DNA of 64,000 nt from Aestuariicoccus sp032586235 (GCF_032586235.1 NZ_JAWHTD010000013.1:42284-106283); one strand, 5' to 3'; numbered from the stretch's first letter, positions 10,443 through 19,623 are shown. Made by a program: numbers and translations. The notes: generated by a model from the sequence alone, not told the origin.

Positions 10443-12065
10443 ATGTTGAATTATATCAAGCTGATCGCGCTCGGCCTGATCACGGTATTCGCCATGATCG
10501 CCGCCAGCTACGCGCGCGACGTGGCTTATATGGTCCATGCCATCCTGATCATGGTGATCGCGGGCGGCATGTTCCTGTGGGTGCTGCGCCGTACCGATGA
10601 GCCGGTCCGGGCCGCCGCCTCGGGTGCGGCCGAACTGAGCTACATGGACGATGTGATCCGCGCAGGCGTGATCGCCACCGCCTTCTGGGGCGTCGTCGGC
10701 TTTCTTGCGGGCACGTTCATCGCGTTTCAGCTTGCCTTTCCGGCGCTGAACTTCGACTGGGCCGAGGGCTACGCCAATTTCGGACGACTGCGGCCGCTGC
10801 ACACCTCGGCGGTGATCTTCGCGTTCGGGGGCAACGCGCTGATCTGTACGTCCTTCTACATCGTGCAGCGCACCTCGGCCGCGCGGCTCTGGGGCGGCAA
10901 CCTGCCGTGGTTCGTGTTCTGGGGCTATCAGCTCTTCATCGTCCTGGCGGCCACCGGCTATCTGCTGGGCGGCACGCAGTCCAAGGAATACGCCGAACCG
11001 GAATGGTACGTCGATCTGTGGCTGACCATCGTCTGGGTCGCCTATCTGGCAGTGTTCCTGGGCACGATCATCAAACGCAAAGAGCCGCATATCTATGTGG
11101 CCAACTGGTTCTTTCTGTCCTTCATCGTCACCGTCGCCATGCTCCACGTGGTCAACAACCTGACCATCCCGGTCAGCATCTGGGGCAGCAAGTCGGTCAT
11201 CGTCTGGCCCGGCGTGCAGGACGCCATGGTGCAATGGTGGTACGGCCACAACGCGGTGGGCTTCTTCCTGACTGCGGGCTTTCTGGGGATGATGTATTAC
11301 TTCGTCCCGAAACAGGCCGAACGCCCCGTCTTTAGCTACAAGCTGTCGATCATCCACTTCTGGGCGCTGATCTTCATCTACATCTGGGCCGGTCCGCACC
11401 ATCTGCATTACACCGCCCTGCCAGACTGGGCCTCGACCCTTGGCATGGTGTTCTCGATCGTGCTCTGGATGCCCAGCTGGGGCGGCATGATCAACGGCCT
11501 GATGACCCTTTCCGGGGCCTGGGACAAGCTGCGCACCGACCCGATCATCCGCATGATGGTGATCTCCCTCGGCTTCTACGGCATGTCCACCTTCGAAGGG
11601 CCGATGATGTCGATCCGCGCGGTCAACTCGCTGTCGCATTACACCGACTGGACCATCGGGCACGTGCATTCCGGCGCGCTTGGCTGGAACGGCATGATCA
11701 CCTTCGGCGCGCTCTACTTCCTGGTGCCGCGTCTGTGGAACCGCGAGCGGCTCTATAGCCTCAGCATGGTCAGCTGGCACTTCTGGCTCGCCACCATCGG
11801 CATCATTCTCTACGCGGCGTCCATGTGGGTGACCGGCATCATGGAGGGCCTGATGTGGCGCGAAGTGGATCCCAACGGCTTCCTCGTGAACTCGTTCGCC
11901 GACACCGTCGCCGCCAAGTTCCCGATGTATGTCGTGCGCGGTCTGGGCGGGGTCATGTACCTGGCCGGTGCCATCATCATGTGCGTCAACCTGTGGATGA
12001 CGGTGACACGCGGCAAGGCCAAGGACGAAGCCGCCGCCATCGCTCACGCCACGCCGGCCGAATAA
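10443..12065 (+). CDS. ccoN: cbb3-type cytochrome c oxidase subunit I
   Basis: Catalytic subunit (540 aa) of the high-affinity terminal oxidase, an inner-membrane protein of about 12 helices carrying the low-spin heme b and the heme b3-CuB centre. Visible landmarks are FGRLRPLHTSAVIFAFGGN (heme ligand region), WWYGHNAVGFFLTAGFLG (CuB histidine region), YIWAGPHHLHYTALPDW and YTDWTIGHVHSGALGWNG (heme ligands). It leads the ccoNOQP operon and ends 12 nt before ccoO. GAAGGGACG upstream serves as the ribosome binding site. Confidence 0.97.
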   Translation: MLNYIKLIALGLITVFAMIAASYARDVAYMVHAILIMVIAGGMFLWVLRRTDEPVRAAASGAAELSYMDDVIRAGVIATAFWGVVGFLAGTFIAFQLAFPALNFDWAEGYANFGRLRPLHTSAVIFAFGGNALICTSFYIVQRTSAARLWGGNLPWFVFWGYQLFIVLAATGYLLGGTQSKEYAEPEWYVDLWLTIVWVAYLAVFLGTIIKRKEPHIYVANWFFLSFIVTVAMLHVVNNLTIPVSIWGSKSVIVWPGVQDAMVQWWYGHNAVGFFLTAGFLGMMYYFVPKQAERPVFSYKLSIIHFWALIFIYIWAGPHHLHYTALPDWASTLGMVFSIVLWMPSWGGMINGLMTLSGAWDKLRTDPIIRMMVISLGFYGMSTFEGPMMSIRAVNSLSHYTDWTIGHVHSGALGWNGMITFGALYFLVPRLWNRERLYSLSMVSWHFWLATIGIILYAASMWVTGIMEGLMWREVDPNGFLVNSFADTVAAKFPMYVVRGLGGVMYLAGAIIMCVNLWMTVTRGKAKDEAAAIAHATPAE

Positions 12066-12077
12066 GGAGGCCCAGAC

Positions 12078-12809
12078 ATGTCAACCATTCTGCAAAAGCA
12101 CGGCGTTATCGAACGCAACGCCACCCTGCTTCTGATCCTCAGCTTCCTTGTCGTCACCATCGGCGGTCTGGTGCAGATCGTGCCGCTCTTCTACCTCGAG
12201 AACACCATCGAGGAAGTCGAGGGCATGCGCCCCTACACCCCGCTGGAACTGGCCGGGCGCGACGTCTACATCCGCGAGGGCTGCTACGTCTGCCACAGCC
12301 AGATGGTCCGCCCGATGCGCGACGAGGTCGAGCGGTACGGCCACTACAGCCTTGCGGCGGAATCGATGTACGACCATCCGTTCCAGTGGGGCTCCAAGCG
12401 GACCGGGCCGGATCTGGCCCGGGTCGGCGGTCGCTATTCGGACGAATGGCACGTCGATCACCTGCGCGACCCGCAGGCGGTGGTACCGGAATCGGTGATG
12501 CCGAAATACGGCTTCCTCGAGGACACGCTGATCGACGGCAAGTATATCGGCGACCTGATGGCCACCAACGCCATCGTCGGCGTGCCCTATTCGGACGAGA
12601 TGATCGAGGCGGCGCAGGCGGACTTCCGCGCCCAGGCCGACCCCGACAGCGACACCGACGGGCTGCTGGAACGCTATGGCGAAGCGGTGAACGTGCGCAA
12701 CTTCGACGGACGCCCCGGTGTCTCCGAGGCGGACGCGCTGATCGCCTATCTTCAAATGCTGGGCACGCTGGTCGATTTCTCGACCTTCACGCCCGACGCC
12801 AGCCGCTAA
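12078..12809 (+). CDS. ccoO: cbb3-type cytochrome c oxidase subunit II (monoheme cytochrome c)
   Basis: Membrane-anchored cytochrome c subunit (243 aa). One N-terminal helix (about residues 16-40) is followed by the single heme c motif CYVCH at residues 69-73; the candidate methionine ligand is in PESVMPKYGFL. It passes electrons from CcoP to CcoN. A good ribosome binding site (AAGGAGG) lies before the ATG, and ccoQ follows 10 nt after its stop. Confidence 0.97.
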   Translation: MSTILQKHGVIERNATLLLILSFLVVTIGGLVQIVPLFYLENTIEEVEGMRPYTPLELAGRDVYIREGCYVCHSQMVRPMRDEVERYGHYSLAAESMYDHPFQWGSKRTGPDLARVGGRYSDEWHVDHLRDPQAVVPESVMPKYGFLEDTLIDGKYIGDLMATNAIVGVPYSDEMIEAAQADFRAQADPDSDTDGLLERYGEAVNVRNFDGRPGVSEADALIAYLQMLGTLVDFSTFTPDASR

Positions 12810-12819
12810 GGAGGCCCCG

Positions 12820-13023
12820 ATGGAAACCTACACCTTCCTTCGGCAGCTCGCCGACAGCTGGGTCCTGCTGGCACTGTTCCTGTTCTTCGCCGGCGTGGTC
12901 TTCTGGGCCTTTCGCCCGGGCAGCGGGTCCACGCACAGCGACGCCGCAAGCATCCCGCTGCGCAACGAAGACCGGCCCCTGGCCGAACCCAAGACACCCG
13001 CCGAAAAGGAGGCGCGGACATGA
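12820..13023 (+). CDS. ccoQ: cbb3-type oxidase small subunit CcoQ
   Basis: Short single-helix protein (67 aa) that stabilises the oxidase, especially in the presence of oxygen. One hydrophobic segment (SWVLLALFLFFAGVVFWAF, about residues 10-28) is followed by a polar cytoplasmic tail. It lies between ccoO and ccoP as in the family and overlaps the ccoP start by 4 nt (ATGA). Confidence 0.92.
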   Translation: METYTFLRQLADSWVLLALFLFFAGVVFWAFRPGSGSTHSDAASIPLRNEDRPLAEPKTPAEKEART

Positions 13024-13886
13024 ACGCCCGTAAAGACGACGATCTCGATTACGAGACAACCGGCCACATATGGGACGGGATCCGGGAATACAACAAACCC
13101 CTGCCGCGCTGGTGGCTCTGGACCTTCTACGCCACCATCGTCTGGGGTGTGGGCTATACCATCGCCTACCCGGCCTGGCCCGGCATCAAGGAGGCGACCC
13201 CCGGTCTGCTGGGGTTCTCGACCCGCGCGCAGGTGGCCGAGGACATCGCCGCCGTCGAAGCGGCCAACGCCGAGATCAACGCCAAGCTGGCCTCGGTCGA
13301 GCTGACGGCCATCGCCGACGATCCCGAACTTCTGACCTACGCCACCCAGGCCGGGGGCGCGGTGTTCCGCACCTGGTGCGCGCAATGCCACGGCTCGGGT
13401 GCGGCGGGCGTTCAGGCGGCGGGCTATCCCAACCTGCTGGACGACGCCTGGCTCTGGGGCGGTGACATCGAATCGATCCACCAGACCATCGCCCACGGCA
13501 TCCGCAACGAAAACGACCCGGATGCCCGCTGGTCGGAAATGCCCGCCTTCGGCGAATTGCTCGAAGACGGCGAGATCCCCGCGGTTGTCAACTACGTCAT
13601 GTCGCTGTCCGGAGAGCCGATGGACGCCAGCCTCGTGGCGCAGGGGCAAGAGGTCTACGACATCAATTGCTCGGGCTGCCACGGCGAGGACGCGGCGGGT
13701 GACATTTATCAAGGCGCGCCCAACCTCTCCGATGCAATCTGGCTCTACGGCGGCGATTATGACACGCTGGTCGAGACGGTCACCTACTCCCGCTTCGGGG
13801 TGATGCCGTCCTGGGCCGACCGCCTGAGCGATGCCGAAATCCGCGCCGTGGCGACATATGTCCACGGCCTGGGCGGCGGCGAGTAA
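13020..13886 (+). CDS. ccoP: cbb3-type cytochrome c oxidase subunit III (diheme cytochrome c)
   Basis: Diheme cytochrome c (288 aa) receiving electrons from soluble cytochrome c or the bc1 complex. The N-terminus is cytoplasmic, one helix spans about residues 31-50 (WWLWTFYATIVWGVGYTIAY), and two periplasmic heme motifs follow: CAQCH (120-124) and CSGCH (217-221). Methionine ligands are likely in SEMPAFG and FGVMPSWA. It is the last gene of ccoNOQP and is followed by a strong terminator. Confidence 0.97.
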   Translation: MNARKDDDLDYETTGHIWDGIREYNKPLPRWWLWTFYATIVWGVGYTIAYPAWPGIKEATPGLLGFSTRAQVAEDIAAVEAANAEINAKLASVELTAIADDPELLTYATQAGGAVFRTWCAQCHGSGAAGVQAAGYPNLLDDAWLWGGDIESIHQTIAHGIRNENDPDARWSEMPAFGELLEDGEIPAVVNYVMSLSGEPMDASLVAQGQEVYDINCSGCHGEDAAGDIYQGAPNLSDAIWLYGGDYDTLVETVTYSRFGVMPSWADRLSDAEIRAVATYVHGLGGGE

Positions 13887-13921
13887 ACACCGGTTCCCCG
13901 GCGGCACGCCGTCGGGGGGAC

Positions 13922-13974
13922 AGCGCCGGCCATCAAAAACTGTTCGCGCGTTTCCTGATGGCCGGCGCTTTTTT
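13922..13974 (+). terminator. Rho-independent terminator after ccoNOQP
   Basis: A perfect 14-bp stem (13922-13935 with 13956-13969) of AGCGCCGGCCATCA type is followed by six Ts. It ends the cco operon and separates it from the genes beyond. Confidence 0.92.
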
Positions 13975-14042
13975 CATGACGCAATCCTAGAGTTGCACCG
14001 ATCAGCGCCCGGCCCCACGGCCGGGCGCAATTCGTTTCACGC

Positions 14043-14171
14043 TTATCGCGCCGCCCAGAACCGCACCGGCACGATCCAGCGCCCGCCGCGCCCCGGTCGG
14101 CGCGGCTGCCGTGCTGTGCCCCCTTCGCGGCGAAACATCAGATCCGAGATATACACCACGGGGTCAATCAT
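14043..14171 (-). CDS. Hypothetical 42-aa protein, coupled to the upstream small gene
   Basis: Unrecognised short reading frame starting MIDPVVYISDLMFRREGG and ending RWIVPVRFWAAR. Its ATG overlaps the stop codon of the 51-aa gene before it in an ATGATTGA arrangement, typical of translational coupling. It is basic, with a hydrophobic start and aromatic end, and has no known domain that I can name. That it is real is an inference from the coupling and from the good ribosome binding site of its partner. Confidence 0.5.
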   Translation of the reverse strand: MIDPVVYISDLMFRREGGTARQPRRPGRGGRWIVPVRFWAAR

Positions 14172-14319
14172 CGCGCTGCCTCCGCATGGCGTCCGTCTGC
14201 ACGGGCGACGACCGGCGACGGCGCGCATCGTCCAGCCACTGGGCGTCTTCCAGGATCGTGCGGCTGTCGTTACGGCTGGCAATCATGAAACTTCTGGCTA
14301 AGGTGTAGAACATATCCAT
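14164..14319 (-). CDS. Hypothetical 51-aa protein
   Basis: Short reading frame beginning MDMFYTLARSFMIASRN and ending DAMRRQRDD. AGAGGAAAC directly before the ATG is a credible ribosome binding site. The protein has an amphipathic N-terminal part and an arginine-rich middle (DDARRRRSS). It diverges from the LysR-type gene at 14414 and overlaps the 42-aa frame downstream. The layout suggests a small operon, possibly controlled by the divergent regulator; function unknown. Confidence 0.55.
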   Translation of the reverse strand: MDMFYTLARSFMIASRNDSRTILEDAQWLDDARRRRSSPVQTDAMRRQRDD

Positions 14320-14413
14320 GTTTCCTCTGTTCTGAATCTGCCCGCCCATGCTTGACCAAACCCGCTATCCATGCGAGCCATTAAAAATACACATCTGTAA
14401 GTTCCACTGACAT

Positions 14414-15286
14414 ATGCCCGTTCCCGACCTTCCCCCGCTGTCATCGCTGCGCGCATTCTCGGCCTTTGCCTTGACCGGATCGGTCACCCGGGCGGGGGCC
14501 GCGCTGAACGTCAGCCACGCCGCCGTCAGCCAGCAGCTGCGTAAGCTTGAGACCCATCTCGGGGTGGCGCTGCTGGACCGCAGTAACCGCCAGATGACCC
14601 TGACGCCCGAAGGCGTCCAGCTGGCGCGCGTCCTGGAAGAGGGATTCGGCCGCATGGCGCAGGTGATCGAAGCCGTGACCGGGGCCGATGCCGAACGGCC
14701 GCTGCAGATCTCGTGCACACCCAGTTTCGGCGCGATCTGGCTGATGCCGCGGCTGGCCGAGTTCCGCCAGACGGCACCCGAGGTCGAGCTGATGATCAAC
14801 CCCAGCCCCGCCTTTTCCGACCCCGCCCCCGGCGGCGTCGACGTGGCCTTGCGCTATGGCACCGGGCCGTGGCCGGGGCTCGACTGCGAATTCCTGCTGG
14901 CCGCGCCCCTGGTGGTGGTCGGCGCGCCGTCGCTCTTCAACGGCACGCCGCCGCAAAGCCCCGAAGAGCTGCTGGATTACCCCTGGCTGCAAGAGTTCGG
15001 CGAGAGCGAGGCCCAAAGCTGGCAATCCCAGCTTGGCGTCACCGGCCCCCCCCGGGCGGGCGTCCTCCATGTGCCGGGCAACCTGATGATCGACGGCGTT
15101 CGGCAGGGCCAGGGCCTCGCCCTGACCACGCGGCCGGCGGTCGAGGAGGATATCGCCTCGGGCCGGCTGCTGCTGCTCTTCGAGGGCGACCGCGACCGGG
15201 CCTATCACATCGTCACCGCGCCGGGCGTGCCGCGCCCGCCGCTCAAGACCTTTCTCAAATGGCTGCGAAAGGCGGCGCGCAAATAG
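14414..15286 (+). CDS. LysR-type transcriptional regulator (GcvA-like)
   Basis: LysR-family regulator (290 aa). The N-terminal winged helix-turn-helix includes LPPLSSLRAFSAFALTGSVTRAG and NVSHAAVSQQLRKLE; the rest is a periplasmic-binding-protein-like effector domain (about residues 95-285). The LPPLxxLRAF start resembles GcvA-type regulators. It is transcribed away from two tiny ORFs, the usual LysR layout; the 94-bp intergenic region should hold its operator. Its effector cannot be inferred. Confidence 0.88.
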   Translation: MPVPDLPPLSSLRAFSAFALTGSVTRAGAALNVSHAAVSQQLRKLETHLGVALLDRSNRQMTLTPEGVQLARVLEEGFGRMAQVIEAVTGADAERPLQISCTPSFGAIWLMPRLAEFRQTAPEVELMINPSPAFSDPAPGGVDVALRYGTGPWPGLDCEFLLAAPLVVVGAPSLFNGTPPQSPEELLDYPWLQEFGESEAQSWQSQLGVTGPPRAGVLHVPGNLMIDGVRQGQGLALTTRPAVEEDIASGRLLLLFEGDRDRAYHIVTAPGVPRPPLKTFLKWLRKAARK

Positions 15287-15306
15287 ATATCTTAAAGATA
15301 TAGAAA

Positions 15307-15320
15307 TTGACCCATGTCAA
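15307..15320. promoter_or_regulatory. FNR box upstream of ccoG
   Basis: TTGACCCATGTCAA is an FNR-type site. A class II position predicts a transcript start near 15355, upstream of the GTG at 15384 but downstream of the TTG at 15339; this supports the later start for ccoG. Confidence 0.8.
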
Positions 15321-15383
15321 AGCCCCCGCTGCCACCGCTTGCCAAAAGGGGCGCAAGAAAACCCGCAAGCGGAGCGCCCCCTC

Positions 15384-16811
15384 GTGGCCGATACCCCCCC
15401 TTCCCTCTACGCCGCCCGTGAACCGATCTTTCCCAGACGGGTCAGCGGCGCCTTCCGCAACCTCAAATGGTTGATCATGATCGTCACCCTGGGCATTTAC
15501 TACATCACGCCCTGGCTGCGCTGGGACCGGGGGCCGAACCTGCCCGATCAGGCGGTGCTGGTGGATCTGGCCGGGCGGCGGTTCTTCTTCTTCTGGATCG
15601 AGATCTGGCCACATGAGTTCTACTTCGTCGCCGGTCTGCTGATCATGGCGGGGCTGGGGCTGTTTCTGTTTACCTCGGCGCTGGGACGGGTCTGGTGCGG
15701 CTATGCCTGCCCGCAGACGGTGTGGACCGACCTCTTCATCCTGGTCGAGCGCTGGATCGAGGGCGACCGCAACGCCCGCCTGCGCCTGCACCGGCAGAAA
15801 AAGCTGGACGCGCGCAAGATCCGGCTGCGGCTGACCAAATGGGTAACCTGGTTCCTGATCGCGCTGGCGACCGGTGGCGCCTGGGTGTTCTATTTCACCG
15901 ACGCGCCGACGCTGGCGCGCGATCTGGTGACGGGCCAGGCGCATCCGGTGGCCTACACCACCATGTTCATCCTGACCGCGACCACCTTCTTCTTTGGCGG
16001 CTTCGCGCGCGAACAGATCTGCATCTACGCCTGCCCGTGGCCGCGCATCCAGGCCGCCATGATGGACGAGGACACCCTGACCGTCGCCTACCGCGACTGG
16101 CGCGGCGAGCCGCGCGGCAAGCACCGCAAGGGCGAGGGGGCCGAAAACCTCGGCGATTGCATCGACTGCATGGCCTGCGTCAACGTCTGCCCCATGGGCA
16201 TCGACATCCGCGACGGCCAGCAGATGGAATGCATCACCTGCGCGCTCTGCATCGACGCCTGCGACGACGTGATGGAGAAGATCGGCAAGCCGCGCGGCCT
16301 CATCGACTATATCGCCCTGTCGGACGAGCCGCGCGAGCGTGAGGGCCACCCGCCGCGCCCCGTCTGGCAGCACGTCTTCCGCCCGCGCACGATCCTCTAC
16401 ACCACGCTGTGGTCACTGGTGGGGCTTGGGCTGCTCTTTGCGCTCTTCATCCGGGCGGATATCGAGATGACCGTCGCGCCCGTGCGCAACCCGCAGTTCG
16501 TGACGCTGTCGGACGGATCGATCCGCAACACCTACGACGTGCGGCTGCTGAACAAGCACGGCGACGACCGGCCCTTCCGCCTGACCGTCAAGGGCGACCC
16601 CGCGTTGCGCATCCAGCTCGAGGGAACACCCTATGAGACCGTCACCGTGCCCGCCAACGAGACCTACCTGCAGCGGGTCTACGTGGTGGCCCCCGGCGGA
16701 TCGGCCCCGGCACGGGCCGAACGCACCGACATGCGCCTCTGGGTCGAGGACACCTCGAACGGCGAGCGCGCTTATACCGACACGATCTTCAACGGGACGG
16801 CAACACAATGA
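15384..16811 (+). CDS. ccoG: Cytochrome oxidase accessory protein CcoG (ferredoxin-type)
   Basis: Membrane protein (475 aa from this start) with two 4Fe-4S clusters, needed for cbb3 oxidase assembly and thought to reduce copper for the active site. Helices include WLIMIVTLGIYYITPWLRW; GRVWCGYACPQTVW is a family landmark. The cluster cysteines are in CIDCMACVNVCP and CITCALCIDACD. A C-terminal Ig-like domain (about residues 370-475) is periplasmic. The GTG start is chosen because GCGGAG lies about 9 nt upstream and the FNR promoter would start near 15355; a TTG at 15339 is the alternative. Overlaps ccoH. Confidence 0.92.
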   Translation: MADTPPSLYAAREPIFPRRVSGAFRNLKWLIMIVTLGIYYITPWLRWDRGPNLPDQAVLVDLAGRRFFFFWIEIWPHEFYFVAGLLIMAGLGLFLFTSALGRVWCGYACPQTVWTDLFILVERWIEGDRNARLRLHRQKKLDARKIRLRLTKWVTWFLIALATGGAWVFYFTDAPTLARDLVTGQAHPVAYTTMFILTATTFFFGGFAREQICIYACPWPRIQAAMMDEDTLTVAYRDWRGEPRGKHRKGEGAENLGDCIDCMACVNVCPMGIDIRDGQQMECITCALCIDACDDVMEKIGKPRGLIDYIALSDEPREREGHPPRPVWQHVFRPRTILYTTLWSLVGLGLLFALFIRADIEMTVAPVRNPQFVTLSDGSIRNTYDVRLLNKHGDDRPFRLTVKGDPALRIQLEGTPYETVTVPANETYLQRVYVVAPGGSAPARAERTDMRLWVEDTSNGERAYTDTIFNGTATQ

Positions 16812-17269
16812 CCCACGAACGCAAACTCACCGGCTGGCACGCGCTGGCGATCTTCGGCGGCGCCTTCGCCGTCATCATCTCGGTCAACCTGGTGCTGGCC
16901 TACAGCGCCATCAGCACCTTCCCCGGGCTCGAGGTCAAGAATTCCTACGTCGCCAGCCAAAGCTTCGACAGCCGCCGCGACGCGCAGGAAACGCTGGGCT
17001 GGTCGGTCGACGCCCGCGCCACCGGCGGCCTGCTGATCCTGTCGATCACCGACGCCGACGGCCGGCCCGTGCAGGCCGGCACGCTCGACGCCGTGCTGGG
17101 CCGCGCCACCCATGTGCGCGACGACCGCACCCCGGATTTCGCCTTTGACGGCCGCGCCTATGTCGCCCGCGAAAGCCTGCGCCCGGGCAACTGGAACATC
17201 CGCATGAAGGCCACCGCGCTCGACGGCACGCCCTTCGAACAGCGCGTCGTCCTGCACGTGACGGAGTAA
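16808..17269 (+). CDS. ccoH: cbb3 oxidase assembly protein CcoH (FixH)
   Basis: Small membrane-anchored protein (153 aa) of the FixH family. One N-terminal helix (about residues 10-32, HALAIFGGAFAVIISVNLVLAY) precedes a periplasmic beta-rich domain with NSYVASQSFD. Known partners interact with CcoN during oxidase assembly. It overlaps the ccoG stop (ATGA) and ccoI follows 4 nt after its stop, so ccoGHIS is one operon. Confidence 0.93.
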   Translation: MTHERKLTGWHALAIFGGAFAVIISVNLVLAYSAISTFPGLEVKNSYVASQSFDSRRDAQETLGWSVDARATGGLLILSITDADGRPVQAGTLDAVLGRATHVRDDRTPDFAFDGRAYVARESLRPGNWNIRMKATALDGTPFEQRVVLHVTE

Positions 17270-17273
17270 CCCC

Positions 17274-19460
17274 ATGACCGCGACGATGCGCGCGCCGATC
17301 TCCGCCTGCCCCGCCTGCGCCGCGGCCCCCGCCGCCGAGGCGCTGGCCGAGGCCACGCAGCCCCGCGACAGCCAGCTGATCCTGTCGCTGCCCACGATCC
17401 ATTGCTCGGCCTGCATGACCAAGGTCGAGCGCGCTCTGGGCCAGACACCGGGCGTCCGCTCGGCGCGCGTCAACCTCACCATGAAGCGCGTGACGGTCGA
17501 GGCCGACCCGAGCGTCACCGCCGCCGACCTCATTCCGGTGGTCGAGGCCGCGGGATACGAGGCGCACGAGCTTGACGCCACTGCCCTGACCGCGACCCAG
17601 GCCGACAAGGCGGGGCGCGATCTGCTGATGCGGCTGGCAGTCGCGGGCTTTGCGGCGATGAACGTCATGCTGCTGTCGGTCGCCGTCTGGTCCGGGGCCG
17701 AGGGCCCCACCCGCGACATGTTCCACTGGATTTCCGCCGCCATCGCCCTGCCCACCGTGGCCTTCTCGGCCCAGCCTTTCTTCCGCAACGCCTGGACGGC
17801 GCTGCGGGCGGGGGCGCTCAACATGGACGTGCCGATCTCTTTGGCGATCCTCTTGGCGGTCGCGACCTCGCTCTGGGAAACCGCGCTGTCGGGCGAGCAC
17901 GCCTATTTCGACGCCGCCGTCGCGCTCACCTTTTTCCTGCTGGCGGGCCGCTATCTGGACCACCGCACCCGCGCCATCGCGCGGTCGGCCGCGCAGGAAC
18001 TGGCCGCGCTCGAAGTGCCCCGCGCCCTGCGGGTCACCGCCACCGGCACCGCCGAGGTCCCGGTCGCCGAGCTTGCCGTCGGCGACCGCGTCCTGGTGCG
18101 CCCCGGCGGGCGGATGCCCGTCGACGGCGAGGTGATCGAGGGCAGCTCGGAACTCGACCGCTCGCTCTTGACCGGCGAGACTCTGCCCGTGCCCGCCGCC
18201 CCCGGCCTGATGGTCAGCGCGGGCGAGGTCAACCTGACCGGCCCGCTGACCCTGCGCGCCACCGCCGTGGGGCGCGACAGCTCGCTGCACCGGCTGGCCG
18301 ATCTGGTGGCCGTGGCCGAGGCCGGGCGCTCGAACTACACCAGCCTCGCCGACCGCGCCGCCAAGCTTTATGCCCCCGGCGTTCACATCCTTTCGGCGCT
18401 CGCCTTCCTGGGCTGGCTTGCCTACAGCGGCGACCTGCGCGTCGCGCTCAACATCGCCGCCGCGGTGCTGATCATCACCTGCCCCTGCGCGCTGGGTCTG
18501 GCCGTGCCCGCGGTCACCACCGCCGCCTCGGGGCGGCTCTTCCGCAAGGGGATGCTGATCAAGGAAGCCACCGCGCTGGAGCGACTGGCGCAGGTCGACA
18601 CCGTGGTCTTCGACAAGACCGGCACGCTGACCGCAGGCACGCCCGAGCTGACCAACCTAGACGCCTTCAACGACACCGAACAGGCCATCGCTCTGGCCCT
18701 GGCCGAGAGCTCCGCCCACCCGCTGTCGCAATCGCTGACCTCTGCCGCCCGCGCCGCCGGTATCACGCCCGCAGAGGTGACAGACATCACCGAACGCCCC
18801 GGCCACGGCACCGAAGGCACATGGCAAGGCCAGACCGTCCGCCTGGGCCGTGCCGACTGGCTGGATGCACCCGAGGCCGCACAGACCGCTGCCTGGCTCA
18901 GGATCGGCGACGCGCCCGCGCGCCCCTTTCACTTCACCGACCGCCTGCGCGACGGCGCGGACGAACTGGTGACGGCGCTCAAAAGCGCCGGGCTGAACGT
19001 GGCGCTGCTGTCGGGTGACGCGGAACGCCCCGTCGCCGATCTGGCCGCGCGTCTCGACGTCCAGACCTGGCAGGCCGGAATGCTGCCCGAGGACAAGGCC
19101 GCCCATATCGCCGCGCTGACCGATCAGGGACACCGCGTGCTGATGGTGGGCGACGGGCTCAACGACACCGCCGCGCTGGCGGGCGCGCATGTCTCGATCT
19201 CGCCTGCCTCCGCGCTCGACGCCGCGCGCGTGGCCTCGGATATCGTGCTGCTGGGCCAGAGCCTCGCCCCCATCGCCGAGGCGCTGAGTGTCGCGCAAAA
19301 GGCCACCCGCCGCATCCGCGAGAATTTCAGCATCGCGACCTGGTACAACCTGATCGCCGTGCCGCTGGCCATCGCCGGGCTCTGCTCACCGCTGATCGCC
19401 GCCTTGGCCATGTCGGCCTCGTCGATTACAGTCTCCCTGAACGCCCTGCGCCTGAGGTGA
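17274..19460 (+). CDS. ccoI: Copper-translocating P1B-type ATPase CcoI (FixI)
   Basis: Copper exporter (728 aa) delivering copper to the cbb3 oxidase. An N-terminal CPACAAAP motif and a heavy-metal-associated domain with HCSACMTKVE (about residues 43-52) are followed by eight predicted helices. The metal channel motif CPCALG, phosphorylation site DKTGTLT, AESSAHPLSQ (HP motif) and the hinge MVGDGLNDTAAL are all present, so the enzyme looks intact. It lies between ccoH and ccoS as in other FixGHIS operons. Confidence 0.95.
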   Translation: MTATMRAPISACPACAAAPAAEALAEATQPRDSQLILSLPTIHCSACMTKVERALGQTPGVRSARVNLTMKRVTVEADPSVTAADLIPVVEAAGYEAHELDATALTATQADKAGRDLLMRLAVAGFAAMNVMLLSVAVWSGAEGPTRDMFHWISAAIALPTVAFSAQPFFRNAWTALRAGALNMDVPISLAILLAVATSLWETALSGEHAYFDAAVALTFFLLAGRYLDHRTRAIARSAAQELAALEVPRALRVTATGTAEVPVAELAVGDRVLVRPGGRMPVDGEVIEGSSELDRSLLTGETLPVPAAPGLMVSAGEVNLTGPLTLRATAVGRDSSLHRLADLVAVAEAGRSNYTSLADRAAKLYAPGVHILSALAFLGWLAYSGDLRVALNIAAAVLIITCPCALGLAVPAVTTAASGRLFRKGMLIKEATALERLAQVDTVVFDKTGTLTAGTPELTNLDAFNDTEQAIALALAESSAHPLSQSLTSAARAAGITPAEVTDITERPGHGTEGTWQGQTVRLGRADWLDAPEAAQTAAWLRIGDAPARPFHFTDRLRDGADELVTALKSAGLNVALLSGDAERPVADLAARLDVQTWQAGMLPEDKAAHIAALTDQGHRVLMVGDGLNDTAALAGAHVSISPASALDAARVASDIVLLGQSLAPIAEALSVAQKATRRIRENFSIATWYNLIAVPLAIAGLCSPLIAALAMSASSITVSLNALRLR

Positions 19461-19464
19461 TGCG

Positions 19465-19623
19465 ATGACCGTGCTGGCCTATCTGATCCCGATTTCCCTG
19501 ATCCTCGGCGGGCTGGGGCTGGCGGCGTTTCTGTTCGCCCTGCGCAGCCGGCAATACGATGACCCCGAAGGCAATGCACAGCGCATCCTGTCCGGCGAAT
19601 ACGACGACAAGCCCAAGCAATAG
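19465..19623 (+). CDS. ccoS: cbb3 oxidase maturation protein CcoS
   Basis: A 52-aa gene starting at ATG 19465, 4 nt after the ccoI stop. One hydrophobic helix (VLAYLIPISLILGGLGLAAF) is followed by ALRSRQYDDPEG, the conserved FixS/CcoS signature, then a short acidic tail. CcoS is needed for cofactor insertion into CcoN. Last gene of ccoGHIS. Confidence 0.93.
   Translation: MTVLAYLIPISLILGGLGLAAFLFALRSRQYDDPEGNAQRILSGEYDDKPKQ

Noticed and set aside
15339..15383. TTG start of ccoG at 15339
   Set aside because: It would precede the FNR-dependent transcript start predicted from the box at 15307-15320 and lacks a ribosome binding site.
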